25,273 nt of DNA, from the NCBI GenBank assembly GCA_016180375.1, contig JACPBJ010000034.1:1-25273 (forward strand). The letters run 5' to 3'. Position numbers and translations under genes: made by a program. Origin of the DNA: Nitrososphaerota archaeon. GTDB taxonomy: Archaea > Thermoproteota > Nitrososphaeria > Nitrososphaerales > UBA57. Shown here piece by piece: positions 15,640 through 21,260 of the stretch (position 1 is the stretch's first letter; each line of letters starts with the position of its first letter). The notes beneath the pieces are model-generated. The model was not told where the DNA came from and ran no database searches. It was given only the letters and a program-made list of their open reading frames with translations.

Positions 15640-16098
15640 ATGCCACTTCAGGACAACTATTCCAGAATGTATCATTTGGTAGTTTCCGCTAATGTAGATG
15701 GTCTATCGCAGAGAGCGCTATTGGATCTTATGAAGCTGCGGAGCAATCAGGTCTCAAAGATAGCTTTAAAGCTTGAACGCAGCGGATTGGTCAGGAGAGA
15801 AAAGGTTCTGGAGGAAGGGAGATGGACATATGTTCTGAAAGCTGTTGATGCAATCAGCCTTGGTCCATATGAATCAATCCCGTGTATTACCTGCCCCTAT
15901 GAGGACAAGTGCAGGCCTGAAGGAATAATCTCACCAGAGAATTGTGCTCTTGAGACGTATCAGAGAGGTATTGGCCAATGGGTTCTAGAAGAGTTCAGCA
16001 ACAATGGTAAGATTCAGGCTGCTCCGAAGAAAGAAGCTCTAAGGCAGGTTGCGAGCAAGAAGAATGCCAAGAGCGTTCTGGTAAAGCAGAAGCGGTAG
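15640..16098 (+). CDS. RPC34-like winged-helix protein with Fe-S cysteine motif
   Basis: This 152-residue protein joins a winged-helix domain (about 10-70: LSQRALLDLMKLRSNQVSKI, then ERSGLVRREKV) to a cysteine motif. Cys82, 85, 91 and 102 lie in PCITCPYEDKC and GIISPENCALE. The spacing C-x2-C-x5-C-x10-C and the 'G-x-I-S-P-x-N-C' core match the C-terminus of eukaryotic Pol III subunit RPC34/RPC39, where it holds a [4Fe-4S] cluster. Archaeal orthologues are known from Crenarchaeota and Thaumarchaeota, with a proposed role in transcription initiation. GTG 15607 is an alternative start; ATG 15640 begins directly before the folded domain. A basic tail (KKEALRQVASKKN) follows. It is transcribed toward three small zinc or ligand-binding genes. 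Confidence 0.85.
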   Translation: MPLQDNYSRMYHLVVSANVDGLSQRALLDLMKLRSNQVSKIALKLERSGLVRREKVLEEGRWTYVLKAVDAISLGPYESIPCITCPYEDKCRPEGIISPENCALETYQRGIGQWVLEEFSNNGKIQAAPKKEALRQVASKKNAKSVLVKQKR

Positions 16099-16114
16099 CG
16101 TCGAAAAGAAGCAG

Positions 16115-16125
16115 TTTTTATTTTA
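16115..16125 (+). promoter_or_regulatory. TATA box of the 42-residue zinc microprotein
   Basis: TTTTTATTTTA is centred 25 nt before ATG 16145, the expected distance for a leaderless archaeal mRNA. Confidence 0.5.
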
Positions 16126-16144
16126 CCTATTGCATAAATGACAT

Positions 16145-16273
16145 ATGTCACAGCAGGCTATATCCAGATGTAGGGACTGTGGCGAAGAGATAATCTGGAT
16201 ACGGACGGAACTAGGCAGGTTTGTTCCTTTTAACCTATCAGGCACTATACACGTCTGTCCGGCAAGGAAATAG
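16145..16273 (+). CDS. 42-residue zinc-binding microprotein
   Basis: The frame from ATG 16145 to TAG 16271-16273 encodes 42 residues. It has CRDCGEEIIWI (Cys9, Cys12), then FVPFNLSGTIHVCP with His36 and Cys38, giving a Cx2C...HxC ligand set. The pattern 'C-x2-C-x3-I-x-W/F ... P-x-(N/D)-x-x-G-x-x-H' is a recurrent small treble-clef-like zinc motif that I recognise from short archaeal and phage proteins of unknown role. Coding is supported by a correctly spaced TATA box and a hairpin directly after the stop. The function is not known; nucleic-acid or protein binding is a guess. Confidence 0.7.
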   Translation: MSQQAISRCRDCGEEIIWIRTELGRFVPFNLSGTIHVCPARK

Positions 16274-16276
16274 GTA

Positions 16277-16296
16277 TTTTCGTCATTTGACGAAAA
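16277..16296 (+). terminator. Hairpin after zinc microprotein, possible terminator or operator
   Basis: TTTTCGTC-ATTT-GACGAAAA is a perfect 8-bp stem with a 4-nt loop starting 4 nt after the stop codon. It also lies about 50-80 nt upstream of the next gene, so it may be an operator instead. Confidence 0.45.
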
Positions 16297-16355
16297 CAAT
16301 ATGTCGTAATAGATAACTTTTAATCTAATGCCGTCGTATATGCCATGAGCTTAGT

Positions 16356-16568
16356 GTGAGTCTCACGTGGTGGGTTAAAGCCCCGATAATCAAGCTCGTT
16401 TGTCCTAATTGTAATAAGAAAACTGAAAATTACGTTCTGAGCTCCGATAATGATAGAATGAAGGTAAGGTGTATGAAATGCGGAACAATTTATGATTACG
16501 ACAAGTCGAAAGACAATGCTCCAGATAGCGTGGCGGAGGACTCCCCAGATCTCCCCTGCTATGGTTGA
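16356..16568 (+). CDS. Small zinc-ribbon protein
   Basis: This 70-residue protein is built on a single zinc ribbon: LVCPNCNKK (Cys16, Cys19) and VRCMKCGTIYDYD (Cys39, Cys42), spacing Cx2C-x19-Cx2C. An acidic tail rich in Asp, Pro and Ser follows. The ribbon resembles those in transcription-associated proteins, but nothing more specific can be read. The start is uncertain: GTG 16356 is the only conventional start in frame before the ribbon (ATG 16345 is out of frame and hits a stop at once). A TATA-like CTTTTAATCT near 16316-16325 lies about 35 nt upstream. Its stop codon overlaps the SD of the next gene, so the two are probably co-translated. Confidence 0.75.
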   Translation: MSLTWWVKAPIIKLVCPNCNKKTENYVLSSDNDRMKVRCMKCGTIYDYDKSKDNAPDSVAEDSPDLPCYG

Positions 16569-16580
16569 GGTGGAAAAATA
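16567..16580 (+). promoter_or_regulatory. Shine-Dalgarno and inferred ATA start of Lrp/RAM gene
   Basis: GAGGTG (16567-16572) overlaps the TGA of the zinc-ribbon gene and stands 5 nt before ATA 16578. Reading from ATA gives (M)PKAFVLITSELG, the complete first strand of the RAM fold. The first conventional start, GTG 16593, is inside that strand and 20 nt from the SD. Confidence 0.55.
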
Positions 16581-16808
16581 CCCAAAGCATTTGTGCTAAT
16601 AACATCTGAACTTGGCAAAGAATTGGCTGTCGTCGAAGGCCTGAAGAAGATTCAAAACGTAAAAGAAGCTCACACGTTGTATGGTGTCTACGATGTCATT
16701 GCACAAGTGGAATGCGAAGGAGAGAGCGATCTTAGGAATCTGGTAACCAACAGAATAAGAGCGCTTAATGATGTGAGAGCAACCATGACGCTCATGGTTG
16801 CCGAATGA
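16578..16808 (+). CDS. Stand-alone Lrp/AsnC ligand-binding (RAM) domain protein
   Basis: This 76-residue protein consists only of the alpha-beta RAM domain of Lrp/AsnC regulators, without a DNA-binding helix-turn-helix. It has strand AFVLITSELG, helix ELAVVEGLKKI, VKEAHTLYGVYDVIAQVE (the conserved 'G-x-Y-D-x-x-x-x-V' turn that forms the effector site) and a final RATMTLMVAE strand. Such stand-alone domains assemble as oligomers and may sense amino acids or modulate full Lrp proteins. The likely start is ATA 16578 behind a strong SD; GTG 16593 would delete the first five residues of a conserved strand. It converges on a usp gene with a 2-nt gap. Confidence 0.85.
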   Translation: MPKAFVLITSELGKELAVVEGLKKIQNVKEAHTLYGVYDVIAQVECEGESDLRNLVTNRIRALNDVRATMTLMVAE

Positions 16809-16810
16809 GT

Positions 16811-17224
16811 CTAGCGTATTATCAAGACGGACCTTGTGGAATACCTTGCAACCCTTGATGAAACACTACCGATGAGGAAGGACTTCACCCTGCTCAGTCC
16901 TCTACTGCCAACAATAACCAAGTCGTAGTTTTCAGCGTCTGCAATGCGGAGAATCTCCTCCGCAATGTCCCCTACTTCAACCCTAGTATCCGCATCCACT
17001 CCAAGAGATTTGGCAAGTTCCTTACTCCTGTTCAAGATCTCCTCGCCATACGTGTGCAGCTGCCTCTCAACTTCGAGATAGCCTTCTGTGTAAGGTATTG
17101 GCGGGTTGATCACTACATGCATTAGCGTAACCTTGGAGGCAGGCTTTGCTATAGAAGATGCTGCTTTGACCGCTTTCTCTGAGAGTGGCGAACCGTCAAC
17201 TGCGACCAAAATCTTTTGAAACAA
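16811..17224 (-). CDS. Universal stress protein (UspA family), ATP-binding type
   Basis: This single-domain 137-residue Usp begins KILVAVDGSPLSEKAVKAA. It carries an intact nucleotide loop GSRGLSRVKSFLIGSVSSRV (G-x2-G-x9-G-S), then SVLIIR at the C-terminus. It should form dimers that bind ATP and act in stress signalling. The start is TTG 17224, with GGAGAG about 10 nt upstream on the minus strand; no ATG is available nearby. It is divergent from ksgA. In contrast with the tandem Usp at 14707-15549, all ATP-binding glycines are retained. Confidence 0.92.
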   Translation of the reverse strand: MFQKILVAVDGSPLSEKAVKAASSIAKPASKVTLMHVVINPPIPYTEGYLEVERQLHTYGEEILNRSKELAKSLGVDADTRVEVGDIAEEILRIADAENYDLVIVGSRGLSRVKSFLIGSVSSRVARYSTRSVLIIR

Positions 17225-17285
17225 CCCTATCCTCTCTCCATAAGTAAGGCCTTTTGCCTTTAATACATTCCTAAGATATGGGAGG

Positions 17286-18041
17286 ATGTTGTCAAAACGA
17301 AGGAGACTCGGGCAGCACTTCCTTGATGATCAATACACCATAGGCAAGATGGTTGAACTAGCAGAAATAAGCCCAGAGGATGATGTGCTTGAAATAGGGA
17401 CTGGCGAGGGTTCGCTTACAAGGGAACTCTGCAAGAAAGGAGCGAAGGTCGCATCGTTTGAAGTTGACAGCAACCTCTTTTCCAAGCTGACATCTATGCT
17501 GCATTTTGCCAACCTGAAACTCTTCAATGCCGACGCGCTGAAGTCTAATCCCAAGTTTGATGTGCTAGTCGCAAATTTGCCCTATTCTAGATCTGAAGAA
17601 TTCGTCGGTTGGCTTGCTTTAAGGAAATTCAGAAGGGCTGTGGTAATGCTTCAAACCGATTTTGTGGACAAACTCCTTGCAACTTCTGGAAGGAATTATA
17701 GAGCGATTTCAATCATAGCTCAATACGTCTTCTCCATAAGGAAAGCGATGATTGTTACTAGGAGCCTCTTTAGGCCTCCGCCAAAGGTTTCATCCAGCAT
17801 AGTGATCATTCAGAGAAGTGGTCCGCAGCCTACAGAAGAAGACCTACATGCAATCAAGTACCTCTGGTCGTTTAAAGGAAAGACGTTACGCTCGGCAATC
17901 AAGATAATCTCCAAAAAGAGGGTCATCGCCGCTGAAGGAATTCTGGGTCTGCTTCCGAAAAGGTTGATTGCATTAAGAGTGTCGGATCTTTCCCCTTCTG
18001 AAGCATTCAAGGTTGCAGAAGCAATTGAGAAAGCAAGTTAA
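17286..18041 (+). CDS. ksgA: 16S rRNA dimethyladenosine transferase (KsgA/Dim1)
   Basis: This 251-residue S-adenosylmethionine methyltransferase dimethylates the two adjacent adenines in the 3'-terminal helix 45 of small-subunit rRNA. The N-terminus RRLGQHFLDDQYTIGKMV is the family signature. VLEIGTGEGSLTREL (34-48) binds SAM, and catalytic motif IV is NLPY (97-100). A C-terminal helical domain follows RPPPKVSSSIV. It is slightly shorter than bacterial KsgA. ATG 17286 lies directly behind GGAGG; TTG 17289 is an alternative with better spacing. TTTAATAC near 17258-17265 may be its TATA box. It overlaps the downstream methyltransferase gene by up to 29 nt, a pairing with HemK-like genes that fits a translation operon. 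Confidence 0.94.
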   Translation: MLSKRRRLGQHFLDDQYTIGKMVELAEISPEDDVLEIGTGEGSLTRELCKKGAKVASFEVDSNLFSKLTSMLHFANLKLFNADALKSNPKFDVLVANLPYSRSEEFVGWLALRKFRRAVVMLQTDFVDKLLATSGRNYRAISIIAQYVFSIRKAMIVTRSLFRPPPKVSSSIVIIQRSGPQPTEEDLHAIKYLWSFKGKTLRSAIKIISKKRVIAAEGILGLLPKRLIALRVSDLSPSEAFKVAEAIEKAS

Positions 18042-18588
18042 GCAGGGGACTTACAGAGCTGCAGAAGATACATTTCTCCTGGCAGACGTTCTCTCGAAAT
18101 ATCGTTTTGATAGAGCGCTGGAGATAGGAGTTGGCGAAGGCTATGTGACGGCTGAACTGGCAAAGAGGTCGAAGATGGTCGTAGGAACTGACATGGACAT
18201 CAACGCAATTCGGAAGACTTTGCAGAGGCTTAGAGACGCTCGGCTTGAGAATGTCGACCTAATAGTTTGCGATGGCGCAAAGCCTATTCAGCTAAAGTTT
18301 GATGTATGCACCTTCAATCCCCCGTACCTTCCCAGCGACATGGCAGACATTACATTTGCAGGCGGCAAAGAGGGCTTAGAAACAACCAAAGAATGGTTTG
18401 ACCAGTGCACAAGCCTATTGAATCATTATGGGAGAATCATCTTCGTAGCATCAGACCTTTCAAATGTCAGCAGGTTAGTTAGTTACATAAACGAAAAGGG
18501 GTTTGAAACAAAGATACTGGCAAGGAAGGAATTTTTCTTCGAGGAAATATCTGTAATAGAAGCACAGAAAAGTCAGCAAGGGTTATAA
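18013..18588 (+). CDS. HemK/PrmC-like N5-glutamine methyltransferase (Mtq2 type)
   Basis: This 191-residue SAM methyltransferase lacks the N-terminal domain of bacterial PrmC, as in archaeal and eukaryotic Mtq2 proteins that modify the GGQ glutamine of release factor 1. TYRAAEDTFLLADVL (13-27) is the family's 'P-A-E-D-T/S-x-L-L' motif. ALEIGVGEGYVTAELA (35-50) binds SAM, and FNPPYLPS (101-108) holds the catalytic NPPY. Starts are TTG 18013 (29-nt overlap with ksgA) or TTG 18025 (17-nt overlap). The known family needs a Trm112-like zinc partner in eukaryotes; none is visible next to it. The stop codon lies inside the TATA box of the next gene. Confidence 0.9.
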   Translation: MQKQLRKQVKQGTYRAAEDTFLLADVLSKYRFDRALEIGVGEGYVTAELAKRSKMVVGTDMDINAIRKTLQRLRDARLENVDLIVCDGAKPIQLKFDVCTFNPPYLPSDMADITFAGGKEGLETTKEWFDQCTSLLNHYGRIIFVASDLSNVSRLVSYINEKGFETKILARKEFFFEEISVIEAQKSQQGL

Positions 18589-18590
18589 TA
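18583..18590 (+). promoter_or_regulatory. TATA box of the eL22-like gene, overlapping an upstream stop codon
   Basis: TTATAATA is centred 26-27 nt before ATG 18613, as expected for a leaderless transcript. Its TAA (18586-18588) is also the stop codon of the HemK-like gene. Confidence 0.55.
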
Positions 18591-18612
18591 CAAAAGGGAA
18601 ACAAGCAAAGTT

Positions 18613-18870
18613 ATGCAGATACAATTGGGCGACCTCAAAGACAAAGCGGCAGATCTAGTAAAGTTTCTTGACGAAAAAGCAGGAATAAAATCCAAGGCTG
18701 AAGGCGATAAAGTGGAGATAGAGGGAGAGGACTTGCAAAAGTCGCAGGTGAAGACCTACCTCAAACGCTTCCTGCATGTCAACAAGAGCAGGAAAGACCA
18801 CAAGATTTCTGTCGATGGCGACGCAATAAAGGTCTTGACCTTAGAGGTCGAAGAAGAGGAAGAAGAATAA
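18613..18870 (+). CDS. Ribosomal protein eL22-like protein
   Basis: This small 85-residue protein is rich in Lys and Glu. The segment DLQKSQVKTYLKRFLHVNKS (about 40-59) and the following KISVDGDAIKVLTLE resemble the core of eukaryotic eL22, which reads 'F-S-K-R-Y-L-K-Y-L-T-K-K-Y-L-K-K-N' and then a beta strand ending in Q-I-N-Q. Both end in a run of acidic residues (here EVEEEEEE). eL22 is absent from most archaea but has been reported in Asgard genomes. The N-terminal third (LGDLKDKAADLVKFLDEKAG) could match the eL22 start, though this part is weakly conserved. The assignment is from memory of the family and needs a profile search. It has its own leaderless promoter next to two translation-related methyltransferases. 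Confidence 0.6.
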   Translation: MQIQLGDLKDKAADLVKFLDEKAGIKSKAEGDKVEIEGEDLQKSQVKTYLKRFLHVNKSRKDHKISVDGDAIKVLTLEVEEEEEE

Positions 18871-18872
18871 TC

Positions 18873-19235
18873 CTATTTCTTGGCTCTGGCCTTTCTGAAG
18901 GCGTACAGCATTTCTGCTAAGGCATTCCGCGCATTCCTGGCTTTGGCAATAGCTTCCATAAGTTTCCCTGATGAGGCTAGTTCTGATACGGTAGTCAAGG
19001 CAGCGCTGATTTCCACCAAAGTAGGTTGAGAGGTCCTTGCGGTTTTCTTCTCTTTAACATCAAAGCCAACCTCGCCTGCATATTCTAGCTTTAGCAACGC
19101 AATGGCATACTCTACATTCCTGTAGGCTTCCCAGATGCTAGCTTCTGATGGCAGAGCAGCATTGGAAGGTTGGCTATTCAGAAATGATAGCGACCTCTCG
19201 ATTAAAGCCAAAGCTTTAGCCACTCTTTTGATCAA
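18873..19235 (-). CDS. Unrecognised helical protein, 120 residues
   Basis: I do not recognise this protein. It is almost entirely alpha-helical by composition (Ala, Leu, Glu, Lys) and falls into two helical parts, 1-58 and 73-118, separated by a charged, less ordered stretch (VKEKKTARTSQPT). It has no cysteines, signal peptide or membrane segment. The pattern of paired long helices with a basic C-terminus (AFRKARAKK) suggests a four-helix bundle, but no HEPN or other catalytic motif is present. The start is TTG 19235 behind AAGGGGA; the frame is closed upstream by TAG. It converges with the eL22-like gene with a 2-nt gap and diverges from the broken gene at 19283. Confidence 0.7.
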   Translation of the reverse strand: MIKRVAKALALIERSLSFLNSQPSNAALPSEASIWEAYRNVEYAIALLKLEYAGEVGFDVKEKKTARTSQPTLVEISAALTTVSELASSGKLMEAIAKARNARNALAEMLYAFRKARAKK

Positions 19236-19252
19236 TTTCCCCTTGTCCTAGC

Positions 19253-19260
19253 CATATACA
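19253..19260 (+). promoter_or_regulatory. TATA box of the disrupted gene at 19283
   Basis: CATATACA is centred about 26 nt before ATG 19283, suitable for a leaderless start. This supports 19283 as the original start of the disrupted gene. Confidence 0.45.
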
Positions 19261-19282
19261 CCGTGCTCCTGAAACCTATTTA

Positions 19283-20048
19283 ATGAGCACTGAAAAGGCT
19301 CCAACCGTGTCAAAGCAGAGTCGAGAGATCAAGCCACCATGTTTCATTAAAGTGGCTGACATTAAGGACCTTGCTAGGCTGGCCTGTGCCATAGAAAGAA
19401 TTCCATTGCCTATCTTCGCAATTGAGTCAGGGAACAACTTCCTGCTTTAGAATTCCATTGCCTATCTTCGCAATTGAGTCAGGGAACAACTTCCTGCTTT
19501 CTGTTCAATTAGACCTCTTTATGGGACGACCAATATTCTACTATGTAAAATCCAAAGAGAAAGCGCAGTATCTGGGCTACAAGAACATCGGCAGTGCAGA
19601 GGAAGTGGCTCTTACTGATTCGCCAGTCAACCCTACTTTTGTATATGCGCCAATTATAGTGATAAAGAAACTGCCTGCTCCATTTGAAGATGCCATCAAT
19701 AAGCCATCTGAGATTAAGGAGAAGTTCCTTTCGTTTGAGGTTTCAGATCTACCAAGCCTAGCCAAGATAACGTCTTACAAGGTGCTGTTCGAAGAGCCTC
19801 CTCTCCCTCTATACTCGTTCAAAATTGACGGCAAATGGGTTGCCGGCGCTTTTGCAAGAATTGATGATTACGAGGAAGCGTCGATATTCTTCTTTGTCAA
19901 ACTTGACAAGGGCCCTCCGGACAATTTCTTGAAATACCCGATGCAAAAGACTGACGGAACTGCCTTCACCAATAGAGCTGATGAGCATGGATACATCTTC
20001 ATCAAGGTCATAAAGCTCGGCGAGAGCCATCCATTGGTAGAACTATAA
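19283..20048 (+). pseudogene. Unrecognised gene disrupted by a 52-bp tandem duplication
   Basis: Reading from ATG 19283 gives a 55-residue product (MSTEKAPTVSKQSREIKPP..., ending GNNFLL) that stops at TAG 19448-19450. The rest continues in another frame to TAA 20048. Removing one copy of the perfect 52-bp direct repeat (19397-19448 or 19449-19500) restores a single 237-residue frame reading RIPLPIFAIESGNNFLLSVQ. The restored protein is mixed alpha/beta with no membrane segment and no motif I can name; features include CFIKVADIKDLARLACAIE and VAGAFARIDDYEEASIFFFV. A TTG at 19422 inside repeat 1 could start a 208-residue remnant. The gene ends 2 nt before pyrF and may share its transcript. The family is unknown. 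Confidence 0.8.
19397..19500 (+). repeat. Perfect 52-bp tandem direct duplication
   Basis: The unit at 19397-19448 is repeated without mismatch at 19449-19500, beginning AGAATTCCATTGCC and ending TTCCTGCTTT. As 52 is not a multiple of three, it shifts the reading frame of the host gene. Identity of the copies means it is very recent or an artefact. Confidence 0.97.
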
Positions 20049-20050
20049 CA

Positions 20051-20809
20051 TTGCAGGACAACTTCTCGGAAAGAATTCGCAAATCAGCCAGATCACATTC
20101 GAGCAGGATAGTTTTAGCGCTCGATATCGTAGAGAATAAGATAGAGAGACTGCAGCCCCGTGCGATAAGCATCATCAATGATCTCTCTCCGTATTTATCA
20201 TCTGTAAAGATCAACTTCCACCTTCTGCTCCCTCTGGGCTTCAAGGAGATTGCAAAGATTAACGACATTGCGCACGCAAATGGACTACAAACAATAGCAG
20301 ACATGAAACTCAATGACATTGCAAGCACTAACGAAACTGCTGTCAATATGCTTTGGAGGATGGGGTTTGATGCAGTAATCGCGAACCCTTTTGTCGGATA
20401 CGATGGCGCGTTAGATGCAGTTTTCAAATCTGCTCATACTGCTAAGAATGGCGTCATTCTATTGGTCTATATGAGCCACCCTGCAGCTTCAGAAGGGTAC
20501 GGTCTTTCGATCGCTAGCCCGAAGCGAAGCCTCTTTGAAGAGTTCATCTCAAGAGCCGTTACATGGAAAGCAGACGGTGTAGTTGTGGGGGCGACTGCGC
20601 CTGACAGAATAGCCGCCGTCAGAAAAAGAATCCCCAAAGAAACGCTGATCTTTTCGCCGGGAGTCGGAGTTCAAGGAGGAGACGCCAAGAAGTCGGTGCA
20701 AGCAGGCAGCGACTTTCTCATAGTTGGAAGGTCTATTCTTGAGTCTTCTGACCCTGTGGAGGCTGCGAAACGAATCTGTCGAGAGTCTTCGAATCGCTCT
20801 TTTGCTTGA
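20051..20809 (+). CDS. pyrF: Orotidine 5'-phosphate decarboxylase
   Basis: This 252-residue TIM-barrel enzyme converts OMP to UMP, the last step of pyrimidine synthesis. The catalytic set is visible: Asp25 (VLALDIVENK), Lys53 (SVKINF), and the motif ADMKLNDIAST with Asp84, Lys86 and Asp89. The phosphate-binding end of the barrel reads PGVGVQGGDAKKS, then FLIVGRSIL. The length is that of the longer (about 250-residue) PyrF group. TTG 20051 is 2 nt after the stop of the preceding gene, indicating one transcript. The last 77 nt overlap the 3' end of the Nudix gene on the other strand. Confidence 0.94.
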   Translation: MQDNFSERIRKSARSHSSRIVLALDIVENKIERLQPRAISIINDLSPYLSSVKINFHLLLPLGFKEIAKINDIAHANGLQTIADMKLNDIASTNETAVNMLWRMGFDAVIANPFVGYDGALDAVFKSAHTAKNGVILLVYMSHPAASEGYGLSIASPKRSLFEEFISRAVTWKADGVVVGATAPDRIAAVRKRIPKETLIFSPGVGVQGGDAKKSVQAGSDFLIVGRSILESSDPVEAAKRICRESSNRSFA

Positions 20810-21212
20810 GAAATTCGTTTGCTGCTTCGAGCACCGTCTTTGCGTTCTTGAATGTCAGCTTTTTCATGCTATCATTATAGTTTAGCCACTCATAACCCAG
20901 ATGCTCGAACGAAATCTTCACGTCTGTAATGGCAGACTCTGCAAGATAGTATGTTACTCTCTTGTGTACAACCGATGAGTTTCTCCTGTAATTGTACTCA
21001 ATTATTTTCTTGAAGCCCTCAAAAATCGTTATGTCCGAAATCCCAGTTTCCTCCTTAACTTCTCTTCTAACAGTTTCAATGTCGCTTTCCCCTTTCTCTA
21101 TGTTCCCTTTAGGAAAATCCCAGTGTCCAGCCGGATAGTGCAGTAAGAGGAAAATATTCATCCCTTTATCCCTGTGAAATAGCACTGCTCCTGCGGAGCG
21201 CTCTTCTAGCAA
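20733..21212 (-). CDS. Nudix hydrolase (Ap4A/MutT-like)
   Basis: This 159-residue enzyme hydrolyses nucleoside diphosphate-linked compounds. The Nudix box G-x5-E-x7-R-E-x2-E-E-x-G is complete at about 36-58, reading GNIEKGESDIETVRREVKEE then TGI. Upstream AGHWDFPKG and the N-terminus RSAGAVLFHRD match the Ap4A-hydrolase group (asymmetric diadenosine tetraphosphatase), but substrate cannot be proven. The start is TTG 21212; there is no ATG upstream before the in-frame stop. The 3' end runs 77 nt into pyrF in antisense. Confidence 0.9.
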   Translation of the reverse strand: MLEERSAGAVLFHRDKGMNIFLLLHYPAGHWDFPKGNIEKGESDIETVRREVKEETGISDITIFEGFKKIIEYNYRRNSSVVHKRVTYYLAESAITDVKISFEHLGYEWLNYNDSMKKLTFKNAKTVLEAANEFLKQKSDSKTLDRFVSQPPQGQKTQE

Positions 21213-21260
21213 TGTTCTTTCCCATACCCAAACTACTATGCAATTAAGCTATTCCATTAT

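Noticed and set aside
17246..17261. Inverted repeat AAGGC-5-GCCTT between usp and ksgA
   Set aside because: Five-base arms in a T-rich stretch; likely chance and overlapping the presumed ksgA promoter.
19422..20048. Independent 208-residue gene starting at TTG 19422
   Set aside because: Its first 10 residues come from the out-of-frame reading of repeat copy 1. Removing one 52-bp copy gives a longer frame with a good promoter, so this is a remnant of the disrupted gene.
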